A DNA stretch of 64,000 bases from Neobacillus sp. OS1-2 (GCF_030915505.1 NZ_CP133265.1:2880001-2944000); one strand, 5' to 3'. Shown: positions 18,566 through 27,750, counted from the first letter of the stretch. Notes: generated from the sequence alone by a model not told the origin. Numbers and translations are program-made.

Positions 18566-19366
18566 CTAGTTTCCCTGTTCTTTTTCGAAGTCGTCCAAAT
18601 ATGGCTTATTTGCATAATAGTACATCATCGCCATAAATACGGAGCCGCCAATTAGATTTCCAATTGTAACGGGGACTAAATTATGGATGACACCGCTCCA
18701 TGAAATAGTTCCAGGGTGGTTTAGGACTAAGGCAATTGCGAATGTGCACATATTAGCAATACTGTGCTCATAGCCGGAAATAAAGAAACAAAATACAAAT
18801 AGCATCATTGCAAACATTTTTGGCCCATCCCCTTTTAAACCCATTGGAAGAAAGAAGGCCATGCAGACAAGCCAATTACAAAGAATGGCTCTAAAAAATA
18901 ACTCTGTGGTGGGTACCTGCATTTTCATTTCCACTACGTGAAGTAAGAAACCATTGACAGAGGTTTCAGTATAAAGACCCGTAGTAAAAATAATAAAGGC
19001 AAATACGGCTGCCCCTAAGATGTTACCTGTGTAACTACACACCCATAGCTTCCAAACGTCTGTCCATGTCATTTTCTTACGAAGAGCAGCATACGTGTAA
19101 TAGAACGTATTTCCGGTAAAAAGATCACCGCCTCCGTAAGCAATTAAAATGATCGCCGCCCCGAAGGTGAAAGCAGCCATTGGATAGGCGAATGGAGAGT
19201 GATCAAGGTAAAAGAAATTTCCTGTTTTAAATGCAACAATAACACCAAATCCAATAAACATACTGGCAAGCATTGCCCGTAAGATATAACGCAGGATACT
19301 TTGTCGAAATATTTTCATCTTTTTTAAAGCAAGTTTTTCCACTTCCTCTAAAGGCTGCATTTCCAA
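18566..19366 (-). CDS. formate/nitrite transporter (FNT family), YwcJ-like
   Basis: 266 residues with six membrane helices of the FNT channel fold; it passes formate, nitrite or related monovalent anions. The conserved YGGGDLFTGNTFY (helix 2 break) and LCNWLVCMAFFLPM plus GYEHSIANMC (helix 5) segments are intact. The TTG at 19366 gives an N-terminus (MEMQPLEEVEKLALKK) matching the one I remember for B. subtilis YwcJ; GGTGG lies 9 bases upstream. Nitrite export would fit with the molybdenum reductase operon at 34118, but the two are far apart. Confidence 0.9.
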   Translation of the reverse strand: MEMQPLEEVEKLALKKMKIFRQSILRYILRAMLASMFIGFGVIVAFKTGNFFYLDHSPFAYPMAAFTFGAAIILIAYGGGDLFTGNTFYYTYAALRKKMTWTDVWKLWVCSYTGNILGAAVFAFIIFTTGLYTETSVNGFLLHVVEMKMQVPTTELFFRAILCNWLVCMAFFLPMGLKGDGPKMFAMMLFVFCFFISGYEHSIANMCTFAIALVLNHPGTISWSGVIHNLVPVTIGNLIGGSVFMAMMYYYANKPYLDDFEKEQGN

Positions 19367-19578
19367 TTGACATAACCACCATTTCAACCAGCATTCGTGT
19401 ATCCATTTATTTTTTTACAAAAAGTGGTGAGATATGTATGGATGGGGGGATTTTCCTTATTAGCAATAAAGGATATTTCGTAAACATAAACTATTGTAAT
19501 GGTTGAAATTAGCACATTTGTCCAGGAATCAGCTATAATAAAAAGGTTTTGTTAAGACTGATTTTTAAGGAGTTCAAA

Positions 19579-20697
19579 ATGTTGAAAATGAGAAGTATTA
19601 CACCACAATATGACCCGTGGGAAGCCTATTTAGATATCGAGGAATATGGAAAGCCTATGCTAACCAACATTGAATTCACGACGACAACGCTTTGTAATAT
19701 GCGGTGTGAACATTGTGCGGTAGGGTATACGTTGCAGACAAAGGATCCAGAAGCACTTCCATTAGAATTATTACTTCAAAGACTTGAAGAAATCCCTGCT
19801 CTCCGTTCTTTAAGTATTACAGGCGGGGAGCCAATGTTATCATTATCCTCTGTGAAAAATTATGTTGTGCCGATTTTAAAATATGCCCATGACCGTGGGG
19901 TTCGGACGCAAATAAACTCCAATTTAACCCTTGATTTAGCTAGGTATGAGGAGATCGTTCCATACTTGGATGTATTACATATCTCTCATAACTGGGGAAC
20001 GGTCGATGATTTTGTTGAGGGTGGATTTGCACGAATGGAGCGTCAGCCGGACTACAGCCAGCGAGAAAAATATTTTACAAGAATGATAGAAAATAGCCGC
20101 GAACTGGTTAAAGCTGGTGTAATGGTATCTGCCGAAACTATGTTAAATAAACGGACTCTACCTCATTTGGGAAAAATCCATAGGCAAATCGTGGATGAAA
20201 TGCTTTGTCAGCGGCATGAGATTCATCCAATGTACCCTAGCGATTTCGCGAGTAATTTAGAAACCTTGTCGTTGGAGGAAATAAGGGGGGCAATCCACCA
20301 CTTGCTAGATATACGGGATAAAAAGGTGTGGATGCTGTTTGGGACACTGCCGTTCTATGCTTGCAGTAGTGAACAAGAGGATTTAGACCTTTTAAAAAGA
20401 CTTTATGAAAGCAAGAATGTCACCCTTCGAAATGATCCTGATGGCCGATCCCGGTTAAACGTAAATATTTTTAACGGTGATATTATCGTTACCGATTTTG
20501 GTGACACACCACCGTTAGGCAATATCCAAACGACAAATCTTCTGGATGCCTACGATAGTTGGCAATCCTCTTCCATAGCAAAAGAATTAAGCTGCCATTG
20601 TCCTGAGGTTTCCTGTCTCGGTCCCAATATTTTAGTGAAAAATAGTTATTACCAGGAATGTGATTTTAGCAAAAGACAAAACCAAATTCGAAAATAA
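19579..20697 (+). CDS. yfkAB: radical SAM protein YfkAB
   Basis: 372 residues, close to the fused B. subtilis YfkAB. The radical SAM cluster is C39-x3-C43-x2-C46 (LCNMRCEHC), followed by the SAM-binding GGEPM motif. The C-terminal CHCPEVSCLGPN could ligate an auxiliary cluster. Reaction unknown. The ATG at 19579 follows AAGGAG by 6 bases; the in-frame TTG at 19549 is rejected. Monocistronic, with its own terminator. Confidence 0.9.
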   Translation: MLKMRSITPQYDPWEAYLDIEEYGKPMLTNIEFTTTTLCNMRCEHCAVGYTLQTKDPEALPLELLLQRLEEIPALRSLSITGGEPMLSLSSVKNYVVPILKYAHDRGVRTQINSNLTLDLARYEEIVPYLDVLHISHNWGTVDDFVEGGFARMERQPDYSQREKYFTRMIENSRELVKAGVMVSAETMLNKRTLPHLGKIHRQIVDEMLCQRHEIHPMYPSDFASNLETLSLEEIRGAIHHLLDIRDKKVWMLFGTLPFYACSSEQEDLDLLKRLYESKNVTLRNDPDGRSRLNVNIFNGDIIVTDFGDTPPLGNIQTTNLLDAYDSWQSSSIAKELSCHCPEVSCLGPNILVKNSYYQECDFSKRQNQIRK

Positions 20698-20701
20698 AAA
20701 G

Positions 20702-20722
20702 GCAGGATATTCCTGCTTTTTT
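20702..20722 (+). terminator. intrinsic terminator
   Basis: GCAGGA-TAT-TCCTGC followed by T6. Confidence 0.85.
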
Positions 20723-20763
20723 ATTTTTATCCCTTATAATAGATTTATAAAGGGGGGAATGAA

Positions 20764-21681
20764 TTGAGAATATTAGTTGTTGGAGCAGGTGCAGTTGGGG
20801 GTTATTTTGGCGGACGTTTACTAGAAAAGGGTGTTGATGTAACTTTTTTAGTAAGAGAGGGAAGAAGGAACCAGCTTGAGGATACCGGCCTTGTTATTGA
20901 AAGTATCCATGGGAATATAGCACTTAAGCCAAAAACAATTTTAGCTGGGGATGAGGCAACCCCTTTTGATTTGATCATTCTTTCTACAAAAGCATATCAT
21001 TTTGATGGCGCGGTAGAAAGTTTCCGACAGTATGTGAGCAAGGAAACGGTGATCCTGCCTTTGTTAAATGGGATGGTGCATTTTGATAAGTTGGCTGAGG
21101 AATTTGGGGAAGAGCGGGTCATAGGCGGTCTTTGCTTTATCGAAACAACTCTTGATCAGGGTGGAAAGGTCATCCAAACGAGCCCTAAACATGATTTAGT
21201 CTTTGGAGAACGTAATGGTGAGCGGACAGAACGAATCGTAAAGATTGAAGAGGCATTTAGCGGAACAAAAGTAGGTTATCGTTTAAGCGAAGCAATTAAT
21301 CAGGATCTATGGAATAAATATCTTTTTATAGCTACTATGTCCGGAATTACCACATTAATGAGATCACCCATTGGGCCAATTCGTGAGGAAGAAAGTGGTT
21401 ATCTGGTAATAGAGAAGCTTTTAGCGGAAATTATTTCTGTGATGAAACGTGTAGGAGCACCGTTTCCCGAAAACATCCAAACGCTCCAAATGAAGCAAAT
21501 TGATAGTCTGGCCTATCCGATGAAATCCTCGATGCAGCGGGATATGGAAAAGTTAGCTTTTGTAGAGGCTGACCATTTACACGGCTATTTGCTAAAAATT
21601 GCCCATAAAGAACAGATTTCTGTCCCTGTATTAGAAGCGGTTTATGCAAATTTAAAAGTTTATGAGAGACAATTGATATAA
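20764..21681 (+). CDS. 2-dehydropantoate 2-reductase family protein (PanE/ApbA-like)
   Basis: 305 residues. NADPH-binding GAGAVGGYFGGRL opens the protein, and the central Lys motif region ILSTKAYHF and the C-terminal SSMQRDMEK (substrate-binding, conserved Ser/Asp) are present. Family members reduce 2-dehydropantoate to pantoate in CoA synthesis, but Bacilli usually carry several paralogues, so pantothenate synthesis is not certain. TTG start with AAAGGGGGG eight bases upstream. Confidence 0.85.
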   Translation: MRILVVGAGAVGGYFGGRLLEKGVDVTFLVREGRRNQLEDTGLVIESIHGNIALKPKTILAGDEATPFDLIILSTKAYHFDGAVESFRQYVSKETVILPLLNGMVHFDKLAEEFGEERVIGGLCFIETTLDQGGKVIQTSPKHDLVFGERNGERTERIVKIEEAFSGTKVGYRLSEAINQDLWNKYLFIATMSGITTLMRSPIGPIREEESGYLVIEKLLAEIISVMKRVGAPFPENIQTLQMKQIDSLAYPMKSSMQRDMEKLAFVEADHLHGYLLKIAHKEQISVPVLEAVYANLKVYERQLI

Positions 21682-21682
21682 G

Positions 21683-21715
21683 AAAAAAACAGCATCGGAA
21701 CTTTCCGATGCTGTT
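21683..21715 (-). terminator. terminator of the MFS gene
   Basis: AACAGCATCGGAA and TTCCGATGCTGTT form a perfect 13-bp inverted repeat (21688-21715). The A run at 21683-21689 becomes a T run on the minus strand, so it chiefly ends the leftward MFS gene and overlaps its stop codon. Confidence 0.85.
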
Positions 21716-22928
21716 ATGCTGTGTGCTTTATTAACTTTGGATGCCGGTGCATGGAAACAAAAAGGATAATCCCACTAATGATTAAAAGCGCACTTGTGCT
21801 GATAAAGACAGCGGAAAATCCAAACGAACCGGAGATAAATCCCCCCAACATGGGTCCGAAAATATTCCCAAGAAATCGTAGACTCGTATTGTAGCCAAGC
21901 ACCTCACCTTGCATGGCAATCGGTGCTTCCTGGCGGATATAGGCAATCCGCACGGGGATTATCCCGCCAATCGTGACACCAAGAGTAAACCGAATGAGCA
22001 CTAGCTGCCAAAAATTTGTGACCGCAGCACCCGGCAGATAAAAAATGCCCGCCAAGAAAAGTAGAATGACTAATATCTTTACATAGCCGACCTTATCAGC
22101 AATTTTCCCCCATCTCCGTGACATCATGAGGTTGCCTAGACCTGCCGCAGAAAAAGCAATTCCAGAATAAAAGGCGACATTTACTGGTCCGTGCAAATCG
22201 CTAACAAATAAGGACAAAATTGGTTGAATACTAAAGTGGGCAATTTGCACAAGTGCTGAAATAAGGAGCACGGTTAACAAAACTGGATTGCGAGTAATAT
22301 GTTTCAATACTTCCTTGCTTGAATAATGGGTTTTGGCACCCGTTTTGGCTTCAAGCAGAAATTCTTTAGTGGCGATGACGAGCAGGGCAGAGATGAATAT
22401 GGAAATGGAGGTCCACTTAAAGGTAGTGGAGTAGCCAAGGGTATCTGCCAAAATTCCGCCTAACATCGGCCCTAACAACGATCCAGTGATACTGCCGGTT
22501 TGCAATGTACCAAGAACGCGTCCGGCGATCTGTTTCGGTGTTTGAGTTGAAATGAAAGCTTGCGACATTGGGATAAATCCCGAAAAGAATCCCATGAAAA
22601 ATCGCAGTAAAAATAGTTGCCAAACAGAATGGACATAGCCCATTAGAAAAATCGATAACGCCATCCCTAAACCGCAAAAGATCAGAATCCTTTTCCTCCC
22701 ATAACGGTCACCAATTCTCCCCCATATTGGTGAGAAAAGAAAGGCGGAAACAAATGTAATCGCAAACGTTAATCCTGACCAATGCTGGACATATTTTTCC
22801 GAAAAGTCTCCAAAAGATTCAATGTACAACGAAATGAACGGCATAACCATCGTCATACTTCCTGCAACAAAGAAGTTTGCAAACCACATAATCAGTAAGT
22901 TTCGTTTTGCGCTTTCCTGCTGATTCAT
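21714..22928 (-). CDS. MFS transporter, multidrug-efflux type
   Basis: 404 residues, twelve membrane helices. Motif A GRIGDRYGRKRILI sits between helices 2 and 3, and a degenerate copy (RRWGKIADKVGY) between helices 8 and 9. Size and motif suit a drug/H+ antiporter of the DHA1 type; substrate unknown. The ATG at 22928 is used because AAAGGAG lies 10 bases upstream; the frame extends further upstream without a better site. Confidence 0.87.
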   Translation of the reverse strand: MNQQESAKRNLLIMWFANFFVAGSMTMVMPFISLYIESFGDFSEKYVQHWSGLTFAITFVSAFLFSPIWGRIGDRYGRKRILIFCGLGMALSIFLMGYVHSVWQLFLLRFFMGFFSGFIPMSQAFISTQTPKQIAGRVLGTLQTGSITGSLLGPMLGGILADTLGYSTTFKWTSISIFISALLVIATKEFLLEAKTGAKTHYSSKEVLKHITRNPVLLTVLLISALVQIAHFSIQPILSLFVSDLHGPVNVAFYSGIAFSAAGLGNLMMSRRWGKIADKVGYVKILVILLFLAGIFYLPGAAVTNFWQLVLIRFTLGVTIGGIIPVRIAYIRQEAPIAMQGEVLGYNTSLRFLGNIFGPMLGGFISGSFGFSAVFISTSALLIISGIILFVSMHRHPKLIKHTA

Positions 22929-23134
22929 CTTTTTAACACTCCTTTCTAAAATATATTTCGGAATGCTAAATATTATCATAACGAAATTTCAACCAATAAT
23001 AAAGCAAAAGCCTTTTCTTTAAGACAGTGTTTCATTAACTACGTGAAAAGTGAGGGATTTTTAAAACTAATGCAGCGGTCGATATTTCAGGGAAGGCTCC
23101 TGCCCGCCAATTAGAAGGGGGAAGTTAAAGTAAA

Positions 23135-23165
23135 AAACCGTCTGCGTGTTAAACGGAGACGGTTT
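23135..23165 (-). terminator. terminator of the RpiR regulator gene
   Basis: AAACCGTCT (23135-23143) pairs with AGACGGTTT (23157-23165). On the minus strand it is followed by a T run, 47 bp beyond the stop. Confidence 0.7.
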
Positions 23166-23211
23166 AATTATGGACCCTAAACGTGCCCTTCCTATTTCCA
23201 TCCAGAATAGG

Positions 23212-24057
23212 CTACATTCTCGTATCTGATATGGCTTCTCTCACTTTTTCGAGTGAATGTTTAGCTTTTTCTTTATTGAGCACCATAATATTGACATACA
23301 GTGCGTCGATGAGGCTTAACTGGGCGATCCTGGAAGAGAGTGCTTCGGAACGGTATTCTGTTTCTTCGGAACTTGTAAAGAGTGCAACATCCGAATACTG
23401 GCAAATAGGCGATTTTGGAAACCCTGTAATCCCAATCGTCTTTGCCCCATTTTTCTTTGCCATTTTTATTATATTTAGGGTATCTTTATTTGTCCCGGAA
23501 TGGGAAATGACTACGGCTACATCTTGGGCGCATAGCTGAGAAGCTGACATGAGTTGAAAATGGGAGTCAATAAACGCAAATGCTTTAATTCCTGTCCGTA
23601 CAAACTTATGAAATGCGTCTATTGCAACAGCATTTGATCCGCCAGTTCCATAAAATTCGACCCGGTTCGCTTGCATCAGCAACGAAACAGCTTTTTTTAT
23701 GGAGGCTTCATCGAGAATGTGTAAGGTATTTTCCAATGTCCGGATATTTGATTGAAAAATCTTATCAGCGACCGTTTTTTCCGTATCGTTTTCACCAATT
23801 TCTTCATAGATCTGCTGAATGGGCTTCATAATCTCGGAGGCTAGCGCAATTTTCATAGCCTGATAACCCTTGAAGCCGATCCGCTTACAAAAGCGAAAAA
23901 CGGTAGCATCGGCGACGTTCAAGTCTTCTGCTACTTCATTAATAGTATTGTGAATCATTCTTTCAGGATTCTCCAAAATATAGTCGGCGACTTTTTTTTC
24001 CTTTTCACTAAGCCGAGCATAATTGGATCGTATTTTTCCCAAACAGTTCTGCGCCAT
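23212..24057 (-). CDS. MurR/RpiR-family transcriptional regulator
   Basis: 281 residues. The N-terminal HTH_6 domain (about 1-77; SEKEKKVADYILEN and VADATVFRFCKRIGFKGYQ) is followed by a SIS sugar-phosphate-binding domain (about 125-260; FYGTGGSNAVA and VVISHSGTNKDT). It is divergent from a 6-phosphogluconate dehydrogenase gene, so it probably represses that gene with a pentose/gluconate phosphate as effector. Three AT-rich direct repeats in the shared promoter region are candidate operators. Confidence 0.9.
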   Translation of the reverse strand: MAQNCLGKIRSNYARLSEKEKKVADYILENPERMIHNTINEVAEDLNVADATVFRFCKRIGFKGYQAMKIALASEIMKPIQQIYEEIGENDTEKTVADKIFQSNIRTLENTLHILDEASIKKAVSLLMQANRVEFYGTGGSNAVAIDAFHKFVRTGIKAFAFIDSHFQLMSASQLCAQDVAVVISHSGTNKDTLNIIKMAKKNGAKTIGITGFPKSPICQYSDVALFTSSEETEYRSEALSSRIAQLSLIDALYVNIMVLNKEKAKHSLEKVREAISDTRM

Positions 24058-24114
24058 AAATGATATCCTCTCACTTTAGTCTTATTACTAGTATAGCATG
24101 AATGGATAATAAAA

Positions 24115-24190
24115 AAATATTTTTTCCTAATTATATTTGATTTGTGAAATATTTTTTCCTATAATAAGTGAATGAAGTAAAATATTTTTC
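24115..24190 (+). promoter_or_regulatory. gnd-like promoter with three phased repeats
   Basis: AAATATTTTTTCCTA occurs at 24115-24129 and exactly again at 24147-24161; a partial AAATATTTTTC is at 24180-24190. Spacings are 32-33 bp, about three helical turns. The second copy lies between a -35 (TTTGAT 24137-24142) and a perfect -10 TATAAT (24160-24165), which is ideal for repression by the divergent RpiR protein. Confidence 0.7.
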
Positions 24191-24203
24191 AGGGGTGTTA
24201 TAA

Positions 24204-25100
24204 ATGAACATTGGTTTAATCGGGTTAGGAAAAATGGGCTATAATTTGGCCCTTAATTTAATGGATCATGATCATCATGTGTTAGCATTCGATGTAAATA
24301 AGGAAGCCGTTAAAAAAATTAGTGAGGAAGGCGTTGTAGGTACCGCGTCGATTACCGAACTTGTTGGAAAGCTTTCAAGTCCGAAAATCATCTGGATGAT
24401 GGTTCCATCCGGTGCTATAACAGAACAAGTAACCGAAGAACTTAAGGGTTTGCTCGTTGCGGGTGATATAGTCATTGATGGAGGTAATTCCCATTATAAA
24501 GACTCTATTCGGAGAGGAAAGGAACTTTCTGAAAAGGGAATACATTTCTTTGACGCGGGTACTAGCGGTGGAATGGCAGGTGCTAGAGAAGGAGCCTGTA
24601 TGATGATCGGGGGAGATAAGTCCGTTTTCGATCATATCGAGCCAATTTTCCGCGATATTAGTGTCGATAATGGCTACTTATATGCCGGCCAAAGCGGCAG
24701 TGGCCACTTCTTAAAAATGGTTCATAATGGAGTAGAATACGGAATGATGCAGGCCATTGCCGAAGGATTTGAATTATTGGAGAAAAGTGACTTTGACTAT
24801 GATTATGAAAAAGTGGCAAAAGTCTGGAATAATGGCTCCGTCATTCGCTCTTGGCTGATGGAATTGACGGAAAACGCCTTTTCGAAGGATCCGAAGCTCG
24901 AGTCAATTAAAGGGATTATGCATTCGTCCGGTGAAGGTAAATGGACAATTGAAACAGCGCTTGACCTGCAAACCGCGATGCCGGTGACAGCCCTTGCCTT
25001 AATGATGAGATATCGCTCACTTGAGGAAGATACTTTCACGGGAAAAGTAGTCGCTGCATTAAGAAATGAATTTGGCGGCCATTCCGTAGAAAATAAATAA
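24204..25100 (+). CDS. 6-phosphogluconate dehydrogenase, decarboxylating, short form
   Basis: 298 residues. Oxidatively decarboxylates 6-phosphogluconate to ribulose 5-phosphate. The Rossmann motif GLIGLGKMGYNLA begins the protein; IDGGNSHYKDS, GTSGGMAGAREG and the catalytic Lys in GHFLKMVHNGVEYGMMQA are intact. At ~300 residues it belongs to the short (YqeC-type) class, not the ~470-residue Gnd, and is usually NAD-linked (family knowledge). Divergently controlled with the RpiR gene. Confidence 0.93.
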   Translation: MNIGLIGLGKMGYNLALNLMDHDHHVLAFDVNKEAVKKISEEGVVGTASITELVGKLSSPKIIWMMVPSGAITEQVTEELKGLLVAGDIVIDGGNSHYKDSIRRGKELSEKGIHFFDAGTSGGMAGAREGACMMIGGDKSVFDHIEPIFRDISVDNGYLYAGQSGSGHFLKMVHNGVEYGMMQAIAEGFELLEKSDFDYDYEKVAKVWNNGSVIRSWLMELTENAFSKDPKLESIKGIMHSSGEGKWTIETALDLQTAMPVTALALMMRYRSLEEDTFTGKVVAALRNEFGGHSVENK

Positions 25101-25116
25101 ACGCATTAACGACGAA

Positions 25117-25145
25117 CATCCGGTCTTATGGTCGGATGATTTTTT
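25117..25145 (+). terminator. intrinsic terminator
   Basis: CATCCG (25117-25122) with CGGATG (25133-25138) followed by a T-rich run. Confidence 0.75.
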
Positions 25146-25276
25146 GAGTTAACACAATCCCCGAAAATGGGTGATGTACCTTATTCATCTTGAATGTGAT
25201 TACATTAATAATTGCTTCACGGGCTTGTTTTGATTTAAACTAAGTAACAAATGTAAAAACATGTGGAGAAAAATAG

Positions 25277-26041
25277 ATGACAAAACAAGTTGAAACAACA
25301 ACATCCGAAGTGATTGAGGTTTGCTTACTTGCGGGTAAAATTATGCTTCAAAGCGGCGGGGAAACATACCGTGTGGAAGATACGATGATGCGGATTGCGG
25401 CTGCCTTCGGTATTGAAAATACCCATAGCTATGTAACGCCAACAGGGATCATCTTTTCGGCAGAAAGTACAGGGCCAACCAGGACCAAGCTTATTCGAAT
25501 TTCAGAGCGTTCCACAGACCTGAAAAAGGTGGCCATGGTAAATAGTATCTCTAGGAGTATAAGTGGTGGCGAAGTTACTCTGAAAGAGGCATGGCAACAG
25601 TTAAAGGAAATTGATTCATTAGTTGTTACTTTTCCCTTAAAAATTCAAGTGGCCGCTGCCTCATTAGCAAGCGGCTGTTTCATGATTATGTTTAAGGGTG
25701 GCTGGAATGATTTTATTCCGGCAATGATCGCGGGTGGAGCGGGATTTTATAGCTTTGTCCATTTCCATCGCTTTGTCCCGATTAAGTTTTTCTCGGAATT
25801 TTTAGCATCCTTTGTCATTGGCTTAGTCTCCTTTTTATTTGTATGGACGGGGATCGGTCAGCAGTTGGATAAAATAATTATCGGTTCTGTTATGACCCTT
25901 GTACCAGGACTTTTGGTGACAAATGCGATCAGAGATTTAATGGCGGGGCATTTGGTTTCAGGTTTATCTAAGGGTGCGGAAGCATTTTTGACGGCCTTCG
26001 CTATTGGGACGGGAATTGCAGTCGTATTATCATTTTTATAA
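25277..26041 (+). CDS. threonine/serine exporter ThrE-like, N-terminal-half protein (DUF1212/YjjP)
   Basis: 254 residues. A cytoplasmic N-terminal domain (about 1-115, with QSGGETYRVEDTM and SYVTPTGI) precedes five hydrophobic helices (about 120-254). In ThrE the same domain is fused to a second membrane half; here that half is the next gene, 18 bp downstream. Related split pairs (YjjP/YjjB) export small carboxylates or amino acids. GGAG precedes the ATG. Confidence 0.85.
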   Translation: MTKQVETTTSEVIEVCLLAGKIMLQSGGETYRVEDTMMRIAAAFGIENTHSYVTPTGIIFSAESTGPTRTKLIRISERSTDLKKVAMVNSISRSISGGEVTLKEAWQQLKEIDSLVVTFPLKIQVAAASLASGCFMIMFKGGWNDFIPAMIAGGAGFYSFVHFHRFVPIKFFSEFLASFVIGLVSFLFVWTGIGQQLDKIIIGSVMTLVPGLLVTNAIRDLMAGHLVSGLSKGAEAFLTAFAIGTGIAVVLSFL

Positions 26042-26059
26042 AGGCAGGGTGGATGTAAG

Positions 26060-26521
26060 GTGGCGATATTGGGCCAGTTACTAACAAGCTTTATTGCAAC
26101 AGGTGCTTTTGGAATTATTTTTAATGCCCCGAAAGAAACATTGGTGAAATGTGGTTTAATCGGCATGGGCGGTTGGCTGGTTTATTTTCTTCTTGAAGGC
26201 TATTTAGACGATGCCATTTTAGCAACGCTGGCAGCTACCATCTTTATCGCGGTCATTAGTCAAGAATTAGCTAAGTTTTATAAAACACCCGTCATTATTT
26301 TTAGCGTCTCAGGAATCATTCCTTTAGTGCCAGGCGGGTTAGCCTATAATGCAATGCGAAGCTTTGTTGAAAATGATTATAATACAGCCATTGGTTTAGC
26401 AGCAAAAGTGTTTATGATTGCCGGTGCAATTGCTTTTGGACTAGTCTTTTCAGAGGTTATCAATCAAGTGATTCGAAAAATGAATCAAAATAAAGCAAGA
26501 ACTAAAAATCCTTCTAGATAA
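26060..26521 (+). CDS. ThrE-like exporter, C-terminal-half protein (DUF3815/YjjB)
   Basis: 153 residues, four to five hydrophobic helices. The conserved FSVSGIIPLVPGGLAYN stretch is typical of the C-terminal ThrE half. The GTG start at 26060 follows GGTGG. It forms the partner of the gene at 25277; the last codons lie in the stem of the following terminator. Confidence 0.85.
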   Translation: MAILGQLLTSFIATGAFGIIFNAPKETLVKCGLIGMGGWLVYFLLEGYLDDAILATLAATIFIAVISQELAKFYKTPVIIFSVSGIIPLVPGGLAYNAMRSFVENDYNTAIGLAAKVFMIAGAIAFGLVFSEVINQVIRKMNQNKARTKNPSR

Positions 26522-26538
26522 CGCTAGAAGGGTTTTTT
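26510..26538 (+). terminator. intrinsic terminator
   Basis: CCTTCTAG (26510-26517), 6-nt loop, CTAGAAGG (26524-26531), then T6. Confidence 0.88.
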
Positions 26539-26687
26539 AAGTTAAAGTTAAGAAACGAAAGGTACGATACATTTGGAAATGTTTTTTCCTTTATCGTGTT
26601 CGTTCTATTTGTTATGGTTATATTATAGTATATATAAATCTATCGAATTGTCCTGGAAAAATTCAACAAGGAACGGTAAGCTAATTT

Positions 26688-27496
26688 ATGAGAAAAATGT
26701 TATTTAGTATTATTTTAATAGTCATCCTATGGATTGGTGTAAAAATGATACAAACGGAAGAATTTAATTGGCAGGATGTCAATCAAATAAAGAATACCCT
26801 TCAATCAGAGTCAACAAAAGTGGTGTCAAAACTACAAGCCGCAAGTAATGGTTTCATTGAGGATGTAGCTGAACCTATTAGAAAAATGGAAAATGCACCT
26901 GAACCAGTTATTCCGGATCAACTAGTGCTGGATGTACCCCTTTTGAATCAAATGGATTCCCCAAAGCTATACAATGGCTGTGAAGTAACAAGCTTAGCGA
27001 TGATTCTAAATTATCATGGGGTAACGGTAACAAAAAATGAGTTAGCGCAAAAAATTAACACAGTCCCCTTTACATATGGTAACGGGAAAAGGGAAATCCT
27101 CATGCCGGATTTGTGGGGGATATGGCTAATGGCCCTGGACTTGGAGTTTACAATGAACCGGTATTAAAACTGGCAAAAAAATATGTTGGTGACAAAGCTG
27201 TTAATTTAACGAATCATTCCTTTGAAGAGATATTAAAAAAAGTAGGGCAAGGACTGCCAGTGTGGATTATTACAACCACTAGCTTTGCACCAGTTTCAGT
27301 ATTCCAAACATGGGATACACCGCAGGGGAAAATTGATATTACCTTTAGTGAGCATAGTGTAGCCATTACCGGATACGATGAAAACTATATTTATGTAAAT
27401 GATCCATATGGGGAGAAAAACAAAAAGGTAAACCGTGAGAATTTTATTAAAGCCTGGGAGCAAATGGGGAAGCAAGCGATTGTTATTGAAAAATAA
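26688..27496 (+). pseudogene. C39-like cysteine peptidase, frameshifted
   Basis: An N-terminal membrane anchor (about 5-22) precedes a Peptidase_C39_2-type domain resembling B. subtilis YvpB. The first frame carries the catalytic Cys in YNGCEVTSLAM and runs to about 27090. Homology then continues in the -1 frame (NPHAGFVGDMANGPG...) with the catalytic His in SEHSVAITGY and the conserved NDPYG, to the stop at 27496. The switch falls at GGGAAAAGGGAAA (27084-27096), consistent with loss of one base; repaired length is about 269 residues. The first frame alone stops at 27167 and lacks the catalytic His. No canonical slippery heptamer is in phase. Confidence 0.85.
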
Positions 27497-27503
27497 ATTG
27501 GAC

Positions 27504-27540
27504 GAAGGCAGAGGGATTTCCCTCTGCCTTCTTAGCTTTT
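27504..27540 (+). terminator. intrinsic terminator
   Basis: GAAGGCAGAGGG (27504-27515) pairs perfectly with CCCTCTGCCTTC (27520-27531), loop ATTT, followed by TTAGCTTTTT. Confidence 0.88.
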
Positions 27541-27642
27541 TGATTCAGTAGAATCCATATCGTAACTTGTGAATGGTTGTGTCTATCCTTCATCCCATCG
27601 CAAGGTAAAAATTTACTTTATTGTAATTGTTCATAAAAACAA

Positions 27643-27750
27643 GTTTGCCGCGGTTATTCTTCCACCTGATGGTTTTATACCTAAACGACGTAAGCCCTAC
27701 CTCTCTTACATCCTAACGGCTCCGAAGCCGATCCAGTGTGAATAAGTTTT
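27643..27750 (+). ncRNA. possible structured RNA in the 485-bp gap before the amidase
   Basis: Within the otherwise AT-rich gap 27497-27981 lies a GC-richer block with no ORF. On the + strand it folds into GTAAG-CCCTACCTCT-CTTAC (27690-27709) and CGGCT-CCGA-AGCCG (27717-27730), preceded by a looser hairpin exposing CCACCT. The pyrimidine loops are complementary to Shine-Dalgarno-like AGAGGTAGGG and AGGTGG. No clear terminator or promoter was found, and strand is uncertain. The rest of the gap shows only the terminator at 27504 and AT-rich sequence. Confidence 0.3.

Noticed and set aside
27084..27096. Programmed -1 frameshift in the C39 peptidase
   Set aside because: The purine run does not contain an X-XXY-YYZ slippery heptamer in the zero frame and no stimulatory hairpin was evident; a mutation or sequencing indel is simpler.
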